A stretch of DNA of 64,000 bases from Desertimonas sp963772825 (GTDB lineage Bacteria; Actinomycetota; Acidimicrobiia; Acidimicrobiales; Ilumatobacteraceae): assembly GCA_963772825.1 (NCBI GenBank), contig CAVYYX010000014.1:215273-279272 (forward strand), read 5' to 3'. Each line of letters opens with the position of its first letter. The stretch's first letter is position 1. This document shows positions 32,256 through 41,150 of this stretch, one piece after another. Made by a program: the position numbers and the translations under genes. Below the pieces are notes generated by a model. It was given only the letters and a program-made list of their open reading frames with translations. It was not told the origin of the DNA and ran no database searches.

Positions 32256-32698
32256 TGGGTTCGGGTGGCCTTGAGGACGGGGATCTGACGGTCGGTGTTG
32301 GCCTGGTAGTCGGTGTACGGCGGGTAGGCGGCGACGGCTCGTGCCCACCACTGCTCGCGTTCGTCGCCGGCAAGCTCGGTCACCTCGACGGGGAACGGCT
32401 CGGGGCCGTCCTGGATCGTCACGGCCTGCGGATCGGCCTTCAGGTTGTGGTACCACACCGGGTGGTCCGGTCGCCCGCCGTACGACGCGATGAGGGCGTA
32501 CTCACCGTCGTGTTCGACGCGCATCAGTGGTGTCTTGCGGATCTTGCCGGACTTGTTGCCGCGGGTCGTGACGACGATGATCGGCAGGCCGGTCTCGCGC
32601 AACGTGTTCGCCTCGCGGCCGCCCGACCGTTCGTAGGCCTCGACCTGCTCACGCACCCAAGCGGCTGGGCTCGGCTCGTACTCACCTTCAAGGGTCAT
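32240..32698 (-). CDS. F420-dependent nitroreductase-family (DDN/DUF385) protein
   Basis: 152 residues from ATG 32698. LPIIVVTTRGNKSGKIRKTP, split as VVTTRGNKSGKIRKTPLMRV, then EYALIASYGGRPDHPVWYHN and the final YPPYTDYQANTDRQIPV are characteristic of deazaflavin-dependent nitroreductases, which reduce quinones or nitro compounds with F420H2. Substrate unknown. The ATG overlaps the stop of the MocR gene by 4 bp. The C-terminus (PMGV-stop) lies in the palindromic element. Confidence 0.92.
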   Translation of the reverse strand: MTLEGEYEPSPAAWVREQVEAYERSGGREANTLRETGLPIIVVTTRGNKSGKIRKTPLMRVEHDGEYALIASYGGRPDHPVWYHNLKADPQAVTIQDGPEPFPVEVTELAGDEREQWWARAVAAYPPYTDYQANTDRQIPVLKATRTQPMGV

Positions 32699-34116
32699 GG
32701 GCGAACCGTACTCACCGGGTGGGCAGACTTGGCGACGACATCGGCGAGGATGCGGACGCCCTCGTCGATCTCCGGCGGCTCGAGCCCGCCGTAGCCGAGG
32801 AGGATTGCCGCCGGGGAGTCGGCGGTCCGCGTGACCCGGTGATCGCCAAGCGCGTAGATGCGAATCCCGGCGGCCGCCGCGTCGTCGACCAGCGCGGCTT
32901 CGTCGATTCCTGGTGGAAGCGTGACGAGAACGTGCAGCCCGGCGGCGATCCCGCTGAACCTGGCGTCGGGCAGCCAGTGGGCGAGGGCCTCGACGAGCGC
33001 GTCGCGGCGCTTCCGGTACACCCGGCGCATCCGTCGCAGGTGACGGTCGAGATCGCCGTTGACGAGAAATTCGGCGAACGTCGCCTGCACCGGAGCCGAC
33101 GTCGCATGGTCGATGAGCATCCGACTGGCCGCAATCGGGGCGACGAACGGCGACGGCAGCACGAGCCACCCGAGACGCAACCCGGGAGCGAGGCTCTTCG
33201 ACAGCGTTCCGCAGTAGATCACCCGATCGGGAGCGAGTCCTTGCATCGCCCCGACGGGATGCCGGTCGTAGCGGTACTCGGCGTCGTAGTCGTCCTCGAT
33301 CACGTAGCCGTCGACCTCGCGTGCCCAGGCGATCATCGCCCGGCGACGCGGTGGTGCAAGCACGGCGCCCGTGGGGTACTGATGGGCCGGCGTCACGAGC
33401 ACCGCTCTGGCCTTCGAGCGCCGCAGTTGGTCGACGACGAGTCCATCGCCATCGACCGGCACGGAGACGTGGTCGGCTCCGAGCCACGCCAACTCGGCAC
33501 GCGGCCCATCGTGACCCGGGTCCTCGACGGCGACCGGCGTGTGACCCGTCTCGATCAGCTGCCGGGCGACGAGGCTGAGGCCGTGCGAGAAGCCGTTGCA
33601 GATGACCACCTGATCGGCCTCGGCAACGACGCCGCGAACCCGCCCGAGATAGTCGGCAACGGCCCCACGAAGCTGGCGCAGACCGCACGGGTTGCTGTAG
33701 CCGAAGTAGCGGTCGGGCAGTGTCTGCAAGGCGGTCCGCGTCGCCCGCAGCCACGCCGCCCTCGGGAACGTCGACAACTCCGGGATGCTCGGACGGAAGT
33801 CGATGATCGCCGGTGCCGGGCGGGCGGCACGGGCCACCGCGCGGTCGGTGCCGATCGGCGCCGAGTTGACCACCGTGCCGGCGCCCTGGCGGGCGACGAG
33901 GTAGCCCTCGGCGAGCAGCTGGTCGTAGGCCCCGACGACGACGCCGCGGGTGACGCCGAGATCGGACGCCAGCGCCCGTGACGACGGCAATGGCGTGCCC
34001 GGCGCGAGCCGCCCGGCGCTGATCGCGTCGCGCAGCCCGCCTTCGATCTGCGCCCGCAGGCCGCGCCGCCGGGAGCGATCGATCTCGATCAGTAGGTCCG
34101 GTGAAGTGGTACTCAT
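32695..34116 (-). CDS. MocR/PdxR-type GntR regulator with aminotransferase domain
   Basis: 473 residues. A winged HTH of the GntR class occupies residues 10-80 (LRAQIEGGLRDAISAGRLAP, LPSSRALASDLGVTRGVV). Residues 120-470 are a fold-type I aminotransferase with DDYDAEYRYDR and the PLP Lys in GTLSKSLAPGLRLGW. PdxR-like members sense PLP; others control GABA, taurine or unrelated neighbours. Coupled to the nitroreductase gene and divergent from a small zinc-ribbon gene; the dyad at 34131 is the likely site. Confidence 0.9.
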   Translation of the reverse strand: MSTTSPDLLIEIDRSRRRGLRAQIEGGLRDAISAGRLAPGTPLPSSRALASDLGVTRGVVVGAYDQLLAEGYLVARQGAGTVVNSAPIGTDRAVARAARPAPAIIDFRPSIPELSTFPRAAWLRATRTALQTLPDRYFGYSNPCGLRQLRGAVADYLGRVRGVVAEADQVVICNGFSHGLSLVARQLIETGHTPVAVEDPGHDGPRAELAWLGADHVSVPVDGDGLVVDQLRRSKARAVLVTPAHQYPTGAVLAPPRRRAMIAWAREVDGYVIEDDYDAEYRYDRHPVGAMQGLAPDRVIYCGTLSKSLAPGLRLGWLVLPSPFVAPIAASRMLIDHATSAPVQATFAEFLVNGDLDRHLRRMRRVYRKRRDALVEALAHWLPDARFSGIAAGLHVLVTLPPGIDEAALVDDAAAAGIRIYALGDHRVTRTADSPAAILLGYGGLEPPEIDEGVRILADVVAKSAHPVSTVRP

Positions 34117-34130
34117 ACAGGATCGGGAAT

Positions 34131-34150
34131 TGGACCTTACCAGGAGTCCA
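34131..34150. promoter_or_regulatory. Candidate MocR operator in divergent promoter
   Basis: TGGAC-N10-GTCCA in the 55-bp gap between the divergent MocR gene and the small zinc-ribbon gene. The arms are about one helical turn plus apart. Identification rests on symmetry and position only. Confidence 0.4.
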
Positions 34151-34171
34151 CTGACGTTCTACGGTGGAGTC

Positions 34172-34369
34172 ATGTTCAATGCCTATTGCCCCGGGCATGG
34201 TGGCCGAGTGCAGCTCGGACCGGACTCGATCGTTGCCTTCGGCAACGCGGGCAAAGGCATGCTCGTACGCTGGAGCTGCTCGTGCGGCGCGTTCGGGTCG
34301 GCGCCGTTCGAGGACGTCACCCGTCATCGCCCCCCGGCGCCGCGCTCGCCCTTCAGCTCCGCTTCCTGA
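34172..34369 (+). CDS. Small protein with CxxH/CxC zinc-ribbon-like motifs
   Basis: 65 residues from ATG 34172, preceded by GGTGGAG. MFNAYCPGHGGRVQLGPDSI and VRWSCSCGAFGS supply two Cys-rich knuckles (CPGH and CSCG) that could bind one zinc. The last 20 residues are Arg/Pro/Ser-rich. Similar short CPxH/CxCG proteins are common in actinobacteria without known function. Codon use (GC at third positions) fits a real gene. Confidence 0.6.
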   Translation: MFNAYCPGHGGRVQLGPDSIVAFGNAGKGMLVRWSCSCGAFGSAPFEDVTRHRPPAPRSPFSSAS

Positions 34370-34414
34370 GGAAACCGCGCCGGCACGCCGCGACGTGCGC
34401 GGCACACTGGTCGC

Positions 34415-35296
34415 ATGGCCGACCATGCCGCGCCCGAGCACCGGCACGTCCACGACGATGTCGACTGGGCGGCGATGGCCGGAGCCCTCACGGCGTGGGA
34501 CGACCTCGAAGCCGCCCGCAACCGCGCGATCGTCGGGTGGCTCGGGGTCCGACCTGGCCACGTCGCCGTCGATGTCGGTTCCGGGGCGGGCGGCATGGCG
34601 GTCGCTCTCGTCGATGCCGTCGGTCCTCCGGGAACGGTGGTGATCGCCGACGGCAGCGCCGAACTCCTCGCCGTCGCCCAGCACCGAGCCCGGCGCCTCG
34701 ATCACCACCTCATCGCTGTCCACGCCGACCTCGAACATCAGGCGTTGAGCAGCGTGCTCGACAAGCGATCCGTCGACCTCGTGCACGCCAGCGCGGTCGT
34801 CCATCACCTCGATGACGAGCTGGCGGCGGTCACCGACCTGGCGTCGGTTGTCCGACCAGGAGGCCGCGTCGCGATCGCCGAGGGTGGCCTCGACAATCGC
34901 TACCTACCCGACGACTGCGGAATCGGCGAGCCGGGACTCGAGCAGCGCTTGGCGAGCGAGAAGGCCACGTGGTTCTGGCGCGAGGTGCGCCCGGCTGCCG
35001 CCACCGTGCGCACCGGGTGGGGATGGAACGTGCTGCTCGCCGATGCTGGTCTCGTCGACGTGGCGACGCGCTCGTTCATCCTCGACCTGCCGCCGCCACT
35101 GTCGGACGCCGCCAGACGGGTCGTGCGCGGTGTGTTCGAACGGGAGCTGCACAGAAACGCCGAGCAGCTCGGCCCCGCCGATCAGGCGACGATTCGCCAA
35201 CTCCTCGACGACGAAGACCCCCGCGGCCTGATGCGCCGCCCCGACGTCTTCGTGCTCGGAGTCCGCACGGTGCATGTCGGCACCGTGCCCGCTTGA
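34415..35296 (+). CDS. Class I SAM-dependent methyltransferase
   Basis: 293 residues. VAVDVGSGAGGMAVALVDAV (motif I), TVVIADGSAELL, DLVHASAVVHHLDDELAAV and VRPGGRVAIAEGG. The N-terminal HRHVHDDVDWAAMA and His-rich HHLI are typical of a group of ubiE-like enzymes with unknown substrates. Starts 45 bp after the small zinc-ribbon gene. Convergent with the ACC deaminase gene. Confidence 0.83.
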   Translation: MADHAAPEHRHVHDDVDWAAMAGALTAWDDLEAARNRAIVGWLGVRPGHVAVDVGSGAGGMAVALVDAVGPPGTVVIADGSAELLAVAQHRARRLDHHLIAVHADLEHQALSSVLDKRSVDLVHASAVVHHLDDELAAVTDLASVVRPGGRVAIAEGGLDNRYLPDDCGIGEPGLEQRLASEKATWFWREVRPAAATVRTGWGWNVLLADAGLVDVATRSFILDLPPPLSDAARRVVRGVFERELHRNAEQLGPADQATIRQLLDDEDPRGLMRRPDVFVLGVRTVHVGTVPA

Positions 35297-35316
35297 CGGC
35301 GCTCGCACAAGACAAA

Positions 35317-36336
35317 TCAACCGAGGCCGGGCGTGCTGGCGTAGGCCGAGAGCGCCGGCTGGCCGCCGAGGTGGGCGTAGAGGACCCGTGATCCGGCGGG
35401 GATCTCGCCGGATCGGATCATCCCGATCAAGCCGGCCATCGACTTGCCCTCGTACACCGGGTCGGTGAGCATCCCCTCGGTGCGGGCGGCCAGGTGGATG
35501 GCGTCGATCGTCGACTCATCGGGGATGCCGTACACCGGCCCGGCGTAGCCGTCGACGACGGTGATCTCGTCGGCGTGCAACGATCGCCCGAGGTCGATTC
35601 GCTCTGCCGTGTCGTTGGCGATGCGGGTGACCTGGGCGACCGTCTGATCGATCGTCTTGGACGCATCGATTCCGAGGACACGGCGCTTGCCGATGCCCTC
35701 GAGGGCGAACCCGGCGATCATCCCGGCGTGCGTCGAGCCGGTGACCGTGCACACGACGACGTGGTCGAAGAACACGCCCAATTCGGCTTCCTGGGTGGCG
35801 ACCTCCCTCGCCCAATTGGCAAAGCCCAGTCCACCCAACGGGTGGTCGGAGGCGCCGGCGGGAATCGGGTAGGGCTTGCCGCCCGCCGCCTCGACGGACT
35901 CGAGGGCCCGGCGCCAGCTGTCGCGCACCCCGATGTCGAAGCCGGCTTCGTCGATGCGGACGTCACCTCCCATGATGCGGGTCAGCTGGAGGTTGCCGAC
36001 GCGCCCGTAGTTCTCGTCGGTCGACTCGACCCACTGTTCCTGCACCGTCACCGCGCCGAGGCCCAGGAAGCGGGCGACGCCGGTGACCTGACGGGTGTGG
36101 TTGGACTGCACGCCGCCGATCGACACGAGCGTGTCACAGCCCTGAGTGATCGCATCGGCGACGAGGTACTCGAGCTTGCGGGTCTTGTTGCCACCGAAGG
36201 CGATGCCTGAGTTGCAGTCCTCCCGCTTCGCCCAGATCTCAACGTCGCCACCGAGCTCGGCGCTGAGCCGACGCAAGGGGTGAACCGGCGAGGGTCCGAA
36301 CAGCAGCGGGACACGATCGAAGTCGTCGAGGCTCAT
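35317..36336 (-). CDS. acdS: 1-aminocyclopropane-1-carboxylate (ACC) deaminase
   Basis: 339 residues, close to the family length. The PLP Lys is exactly at position 51 (FGGNKTRKLEY), with SIGGVQSNHTRQV and VVVCTVTGSTHAGM binding phosphate. The two residues that distinguish true ACC deaminase from D-cysteine desulfhydrase (Glu295 and Leu322 in the reference enzyme) are present as Glu296 (in PVYEGKSM) and Leu323 (in AHLGG). It should cleave ACC, the plant ethylene precursor, to 2-oxobutyrate and ammonia. No adjacent Lrp-type regulator (AcdR) is seen. It lies among methyltransferase genes. Confidence 0.93.
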   Translation of the reverse strand: MSLDDFDRVPLLFGPSPVHPLRRLSAELGGDVEIWAKREDCNSGIAFGGNKTRKLEYLVADAITQGCDTLVSIGGVQSNHTRQVTGVARFLGLGAVTVQEQWVESTDENYGRVGNLQLTRIMGGDVRIDEAGFDIGVRDSWRRALESVEAAGGKPYPIPAGASDHPLGGLGFANWAREVATQEAELGVFFDHVVVCTVTGSTHAGMIAGFALEGIGKRRVLGIDASKTIDQTVAQVTRIANDTAERIDLGRSLHADEITVVDGYAGPVYGIPDESTIDAIHLAARTEGMLTDPVYEGKSMAGLIGMIRSGEIPAGSRVLYAHLGGQPALSAYASTPGLG

Positions 36337-36404
36337 CGCCGCATCGTGGCACGACCTAGCCGGCCCGCAGGCCCGTCAGAGGAGGACTACGTTCGGTTCG
36401 ACGT

Positions 36405-37190
36405 ATGTCCGATCAATCCCTGCCCGAGCATGTCCGGGCCAACCGAGCCCACTGGGACGCCGACGCGCCCAACTGGGTCGCCTGCGGCGAGCGGGCGTGG
36501 AACGCAGAACCGACGTGGGGAATGTGGGGCGTTCCGATCCCAGCTCTGCTTCCGGACGACATGACGGGCCTGCACGCCATCGAGCTGGGGTGCGGCACGG
36601 CGTACGTGTCGGCGTGGATGGCCCGGCGCGGCGCCACGGTCGTCGGCATCGACAACTCGGAAGGCCAGCTGACGACTGCCCGACGTCTCGCCGCCGAGCA
36701 CGGCATCGCCCTGACGCTGATCCACGGCAACGCCGAGACCGTGCCCTACCCCGACGGTTCGTTCGACTTCGCCATTTCCGAGTACGGGGCGGCGATCTGG
36801 TGCGACCCGTTCGTGTGGATTCCCGAAGCGCACCGCCTGCTGCGCCCGGGCGGCACGCTCGTGTTCCTCGGGACGTCGACCCTGGCGATGATGTGCTCGC
36901 CGATCGACGGATCGCTGCCGGTCACCACCCAGCTCGAGCGGGACTACTTCACGATCCACCGGCTGGACTGGCGCGACGCTGCCGACGAACCGGGCGGCAT
37001 CGAGTTCAACCTGCCGCTGTCGCGCTGGTTCCGGTTGTTCCGCGACACGGGGTTCGAGGTGGTTGAGTTCCTCGAAATCCAAGCGCCTGAGCCGACCCCC
37101 GAAGCGGCCGACGAGATGCCCTTCTACGCCACCGCTGGTTGGTCGCACCGCTTTCCGAGCGAGCAGGCTTGGGTGCTGCACAAGCGGTGA
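36405..37190 (+). CDS. Class I SAM-dependent methyltransferase
   Basis: 261 residues. AIELGCGTAYVSAWMARRGA (motif I), GIDNSEGQL, ALTLIHGNAETVPYPDGSFD and LLRPGGTLVFLGTS. The N-terminal VRANRAHWDADAPNWVACGE is typical of a common actinobacterial methyltransferase group. Substrate unknown. It shares a 68-bp divergent promoter region with acdS. Confidence 0.87.
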   Translation: MSDQSLPEHVRANRAHWDADAPNWVACGERAWNAEPTWGMWGVPIPALLPDDMTGLHAIELGCGTAYVSAWMARRGATVVGIDNSEGQLTTARRLAAEHGIALTLIHGNAETVPYPDGSFDFAISEYGAAIWCDPFVWIPEAHRLLRPGGTLVFLGTSTLAMMCSPIDGSLPVTTQLERDYFTIHRLDWRDAADEPGGIEFNLPLSRWFRLFRDTGFEVVEFLEIQAPEPTPEAADEMPFYATAGWSHRFPSEQAWVLHKR

Positions 37191-37317
37191 GTCGGCCGGT
37201 CGACGGGCCGCCTGTGGACGTCGTTCCGACCGGTAGATTTCGGGGCACGCCAGGCACCCGAAGTCCGATCTGCCAACCGATGGTGGGCTGCGGCTGCCGA
37301 TCGCCGAGGTTCGAGTC

Positions 37318-38886
37318 GTGAGCGACAGCAACAAAGGTGACTGGTCGGGCCGCACCGAGGGACCGCCAACCGCCCACGCCCCCGAGGAGTCGGCGGCCCT
37401 CGAGTGGGGCTACGTGGAGCCGGCCGGGACGTGGTGGAACGAGTCGCGATCGGTCATCTGGGTCGCCGGTGCGGCAGCGTTCGTCCTCGCCGCGATCCTC
37501 GGAATCGTGCTGACGACGGGCGGCGATACGGAGGGAACCGACAACACGCTGCTGCCGCCCAATCCGCCGCCGAGCTCCGAGGCTCCCTTGCCACCGCCGC
37601 CGAACACGGAGGTCGTCCAAACGATCGGACCGGCGCCGACCACGTCGTCGCCGACGCCGTTGGAGATCGACGCCTTGATGGCGGCGACCTCGACGACCAT
37701 CGTCGTGGCGACCGTGCCCGAGTCGGCGCCGGCCACCGAACCTGCGACGAGCGCGCCCGCCACCACCGAGGTCGTCGAGACGAGCGAAGTGGTCGAGACC
37801 ACCGAGGTCGACGACGAGCGACCCGAGCCCCCGCGGCTCGGCGAGCCGCCTTCGTTCGTGACCTTCCCCCCACCGGGGCCGTGGGAACCGGTTGACTCGG
37901 CGCCGGAAGACTCGGAGCCAGAGACGTCGCTCCCGGACTGGACGCTGCCGGAATGGTCGTTGCCGGAATGGTCACTGCCCGAGTCGTCGCTGCCCGAGAA
38001 CGTCCATTCCGGAGACGTCGCTCCCGGAGACGTCGCTGCCCGAGACTTCGTTGCCCGAGACGTCGCTGCCCGAGACCTGTCATTGCCCGAGACGCTGCCG
38101 GCGTCCTGCCCGAGAGCTCGACGCCGGAGAGTTCTGCGCCGGAGACGTCGACAACCGAGCCGCTGCCGCCGACCCCACCACCGACCGCGCCCACCACCGT
38201 GGTCCCAACCACCACCCCTCCACCGACCACCACCGTCCCCCCGGCGACGACGACGCTGCCACCGAGCACGACCGTCCCGCCGCCCACCACCGTCCCGCCC
38301 ACCACACGTCCCGCCGCCCACCACCACCCGCCACCGCCGCCCACCACCGCCCGCTGCCACCGACCACCACCGCTCCCGCCGACCACCACCGCTCCCGCCG
38401 CCGACCACCACCGCTCCCGCCGACCACCACCGCTCCCGCCGACCACCACCCTCCCGCCGACCACCACCCTCCCGCCAACCACCACCCTCCCGCCAACCAC
38501 CACCGTGCCACCGACCACCACCACCACCACCACGGTTCCGCCGACCACCACCACGGTTCCGCCGCCGACCACCACGGTTCCGCCGCCGACCACCACGGTT
38601 CCGCCGACCGACCACCACCACGGTTCCGACCGACCACCACCACGACCACCACCCGACGACGACGACGACCACTACGCCGGGAGCGACAACGACCACCACG
38701 CCGGGAGCGACAACGACGACCTCGTCGTCGACCACGACGACGGCACCGGGCTCGCCGACCCCGGTGGTGGCGCTGTTCGGGGCGGGCCACAGCGCCCGGC
38801 CGGTCGTTGCGTGGCTCGACACGTCGTGGCCCTCGCACGGCGCAGGGTGGGGCGGGATCGCTACCGTTCACCCCGTCGTGCTCTGA
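37318..38886 (+). CDS. Single-span membrane protein with Pro/Thr/Glu low-complexity ectodomain; frame drifts within repeats
   Basis: The GTG at 37318 opens 522 codons. Residues 1-40 are cytoplasmic (ending GYVEPAGTWWNES), a helix follows at about 45-62 (VAGAAAFVLAAILGIVL), then Pro/Thr/Glu-rich sequence with LPEWSLPEWSLPESSLPE repeats. From about 38000 the repeat (LPETS) moves to a second frame, returns for LPETLPA, and from about 38110 continues in a third frame as ESSTPESSAPETSTTEP and PTTTVPP units; near 38660 the first frame again reads TTTTTPGATTTT and runs to a stop. This frame stays open only because the DNA is stop-poor. The layout (helix, stalk) parallels the protein at 27791. Confidence 0.65.
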   Translation: MSDSNKGDWSGRTEGPPTAHAPEESAALEWGYVEPAGTWWNESRSVIWVAGAAAFVLAAILGIVLTTGGDTEGTDNTLLPPNPPPSSEAPLPPPPNTEVVQTIGPAPTTSSPTPLEIDALMAATSTTIVVATVPESAPATEPATSAPATTEVVETSEVVETTEVDDERPEPPRLGEPPSFVTFPPPGPWEPVDSAPEDSEPETSLPDWTLPEWSLPEWSLPESSLPENVHSGDVAPGDVAARDFVARDVAARDLSLPETLPASCPRARRRRVLRRRRRQPSRCRRPHHRPRPPPWSQPPPLHRPPPSPRRRRRCHRARPSRRPPPSRPPHVPPPTTTRHRRPPPPAATDHHRSRRPPPLPPPTTTAPADHHRSRRPPPSRRPPPSRQPPPSRQPPPCHRPPPPPPRFRRPPPRFRRRPPRFRRRPPRFRRPTTTTVPTDHHHDHHPTTTTTTTPGATTTTTPGATTTTSSSTTTTAPGSPTPVVALFGAGHSARPVVAWLDTSWPSHGAGWGGIATVHPVVL

Positions 38887-38950
38887 CGTCCGGCGACGGT
38901 TCCGAGGGTCACCGAAACGGGTGACACCGCCGACCTACGCTCGTCCGTCA

Positions 38951-39469
38951 GTGGCGTCGTCGACGAGCACCCTGCCGATCGATGAGGGTCTGCGTCACGC
39001 TCGCTTCGATCGAGTGCTCGCCGCCGTGCTCGTCGGCTGCTTCGCCATCGTCGTCGTCCTCGCCCTCGCCGGTTTGCTCGGGGTCAAGAGCGCGACGACA
39101 TCGACGGAGATGGCCGACGGCACCGAAGTGGAAGTGCACTACCCCCGCATCACCCGCCCCGGATTGGCCTCGCCATGGGCCGTCACGGTGCATCGGCCGG
39201 GCGGGTTCGACGGGCCGATCACCGTGCGATCGACGAGCGCCTACTTCGATCTCTTCGACGAGAATGGCCTCGACCCGGACGCCGCGGCGGCCACGCAGGA
39301 CGGCGAGATGGTCATCTGGGAGTTCGATCCACCACCCGGCGACACCTTCCGGCTGAGCCTCGACGCGCGCATCGAGCCCGGCGTGCAGTGGGGCCGCGAT
39401 GCCACGACGGTGGTCGAGGTCGGTGGAGACGTCGTCTCGTTGACGTATCGCACCTGGGTGTTGCCCTGA
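38951..39469 (+). CDS. Membrane-anchored protein of unknown function, operon partner of YetF-like gene
   Basis: 172 residues from GTG 38951. One N-terminal membrane helix (about 25-45, LAAVLVGCFAIVVVLALAGLL) and an exported beta-rich domain: GLASPWAVTVHRPGGFDGPI, SAYFDLFDENGLDP, WEFDPPPGDTFRLSLDARIE. No recognised family. Its stop overlaps the start of the DUF421 gene by one base, and such helix-plus-sandwich proteins are often found beside YetF-like genes. No ribosome site is seen upstream of the GTG. Confidence 0.75.
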   Translation: MASSTSTLPIDEGLRHARFDRVLAAVLVGCFAIVVVLALAGLLGVKSATTSTEMADGTEVEVHYPRITRPGLASPWAVTVHRPGGFDGPITVRSTSAYFDLFDENGLDPDAAAATQDGEMVIWEFDPPPGDTFRLSLDARIEPGVQWGRDATTVVEVGGDVVSLTYRTWVLP

Positions 39470-39954
39470 TGGAGCTCGTGCTACGGACGGTCGTCGTCTA
39501 TGTCCTGCTGTGGGCCGTGGTCCGCGGCACGGGCAAGCGCGAGCTGGCTGAGCTGGGGCCATTCGACCTCGTGCTGTTGATCGTGCTCGGCGACGTCGTT
39601 CAGCAGGCCGTCACCCAGGAGGACATGTCGATCACCGGCGGGTTCATCGTGCTGGCGACGATGGGACTGATCGTCGTGGTCGTGGCCGAGTTGATGCGCA
39701 GATCGGGGAGGGTCCGCCGGATCGTCGAAGGCAGCCCGACGACCGTCGTGCGCGACGGCGCCGTGCAGCCGGAGGCGATGCGCATCGAACGCCTCCCGAT
39801 GGACGACCTCCTCGAAGCGGCCCGGGCCCAGGGAATCGACGACCTCGCGACGGTTCGGTATGCGATCCTCGAGCCGAACGGGCGCTTCTCGTTCATCAGC
39901 AAGGACGGATCCGGATCATCCACCGACGACGACGGGGCCGACCGCCTCCCCTGA
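39469..39954 (+). CDS. DUF421 / YetF-family membrane protein
   Basis: 161 residues. Three helices (VLRTVVVYVLLWAVVRGTGK, DLVLLIVLGDVVQQAVT, FIVLATMGLIVVVVAEL), with the family hallmark VRGTGKRELAELGPFDLVLL, and a cytoplasmic DUF421 domain, RRIVEGSPTTVVRDGAV to ERLPMDDLLEAARAQGI. The last residues are DGS-rich. Function in B. subtilis YetF-like proteins relates to membrane or spore physiology, here unknown. Its 3' end overlaps the convergent LLM gene by 39 bp. Confidence 0.88.
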   Translation: MELVLRTVVVYVLLWAVVRGTGKRELAELGPFDLVLLIVLGDVVQQAVTQEDMSITGGFIVLATMGLIVVVVAELMRRSGRVRRIVEGSPTTVVRDGAVQPEAMRIERLPMDDLLEAARAQGIDDLATVRYAILEPNGRFSFISKDGSGSSTDDDGADRLP

Positions 39955-41025
39955 TCCACAAGAGTCCGAGCGCCACACGTCAGCCACGATCTCCAGGGTG
40001 GCCAAGCGCTCGGCGAGGCCGTGGGTCATCGTCGAGATCATCACCTCGTCGGCGCCGGTGCGCTCGGCAAGTTCCGACAGCCGCTCGGCGACGAGTTCGG
40101 CGTCGCCGACGATGCGGTTCGACGGCATCGTTGCGGCCACCGCCATGTCGGGATGCGCGGCCGCCTCGTCCGGCGCCAGCAGTTGCATCCGCCGGCCGGT
40201 ACGCAACGACAGCATGGCGAGGCGCGCCGGGCCGGCGAGGTACTCGGCCCGCTCGACGGTCTCGGCGGCGAGCACTCCTGCCGTGACGATCATGTACGGC
40301 TCGTCGAGCACCGCCGACGGGCGGAACGAGCTGCGATAGATGGCCACCGCGTCCAGCGTGCTGATCGCCGTGCCGACGTCGAAGTGGTGGGCGAACGCGT
40401 AGCGCAAACCGAGCAGACCGGCGAGTCGGGCGGAGTACTCGCTCGACCCGAGCAACACGATCTCGGGCGTCGACGTCGACTCGGGAGTCGCCCGAAAGCG
40501 GTCCCACGCGCCATGGTCCCTGCGCCGGTCGCCGAGCATGCCCATCAGGTCGATCAGCTCGTTCGGGAAGTCCTCGGCGCCGAGACCGGCAGGGCTACGG
40601 CGTAGTGCCGCGGCCGTCGCCGGGTCCGTGCCAGGCGCCCGCCCGATGCCAAGGTCGATCCGTCCGGGATGCAGCGCTTCGAGCAGGGCGAACTGCTCGG
40701 CCACGACGAGGGCAGGGTGGTTGGGGAGCATCACGCCGCCCGAGCCGATGCGGATCCGCGACGTCGAGGCGGCGAGATGGGCCATCAGCACGGGCGGCGA
40801 GGTGCTGGCGATCGTCGGGAAGTTGTGATGCTCGGCGACCCAGAACCGATCGAACCCGAGCTCGTCGGCGCGCGTCGCCAGTGCCGTGGTGTCGGACAAG
40901 GCGCTAGCCGACGTCGACCCGTCGGCAACGACGGCGAGGTCGAGTACCGACCGGCGAATCGCCGGGGGTTGCGACCCCTGCTCGGGCAGCTGGACGTCCT
41001 GGGTGTCGAGTAGCGACTCGGTCAT
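39916..41025 (-). CDS. LLM-class flavin-dependent oxidoreductase (MsnO8-like)
   Basis: 369 residues. Bacterial luciferase-like barrel: LGFDRFWVAEHHNFPTIAST, RIRIGSGGVMLPNHPALVVA, GRIDLGIGRAPGTDP. These match the MsnO8/alkanal-monooxygenase-like LLM group using FMN. The substrate is not predictable. The N-terminal 25 residues (to about QPPAIRR) are variable. Divergent from the aldo/keto reductase. Confidence 0.9.
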   Translation of the reverse strand: MTESLLDTQDVQLPEQGSQPPAIRRSVLDLAVVADGSTSASALSDTTALATRADELGFDRFWVAEHHNFPTIASTSPPVLMAHLAASTSRIRIGSGGVMLPNHPALVVAEQFALLEALHPGRIDLGIGRAPGTDPATAAALRRSPAGLGAEDFPNELIDLMGMLGDRRRDHGAWDRFRATPESTSTPEIVLLGSSEYSARLAGLLGLRYAFAHHFDVGTAISTLDAVAIYRSSFRPSAVLDEPYMIVTAGVLAAETVERAEYLAGPARLAMLSLRTGRRMQLLAPDEAAAHPDMAVAATMPSNRIVGDAELVAERLSELAERTGADEVMISTMTHGLAERLATLEIVADVWRSDSCGSGEAVGPVVVGG

Positions 41026-41150
41026 ACAGGTCGTTCAACCATCCCGGTGCAGGCCGCCATTCCCGAACCGGTGTAGTGCCGGCGCGCTCAGCTCGCCAGA
41101 CTGCATCGGAGTAGTCGTGCGAGCGACCGGACGCAGGAGGAGACACCGCA

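Noticed and set aside
32699..34807. 855-codon minus-strand frame spanning nitroreductase, MocR and a methyltransferase
   Set aside because: Only its last 152 codons are real; the remainder is out of frame with the MocR gene and antisense to the methyltransferase.
37410..38822. Minus-strand Gly/Val/Arg-rich frame (WWSAGAVVVGG repeats)
   Set aside because: Antisense of the Pro/Thr repeat region, no start context or helix; low-complexity DNA leaves all six frames open.
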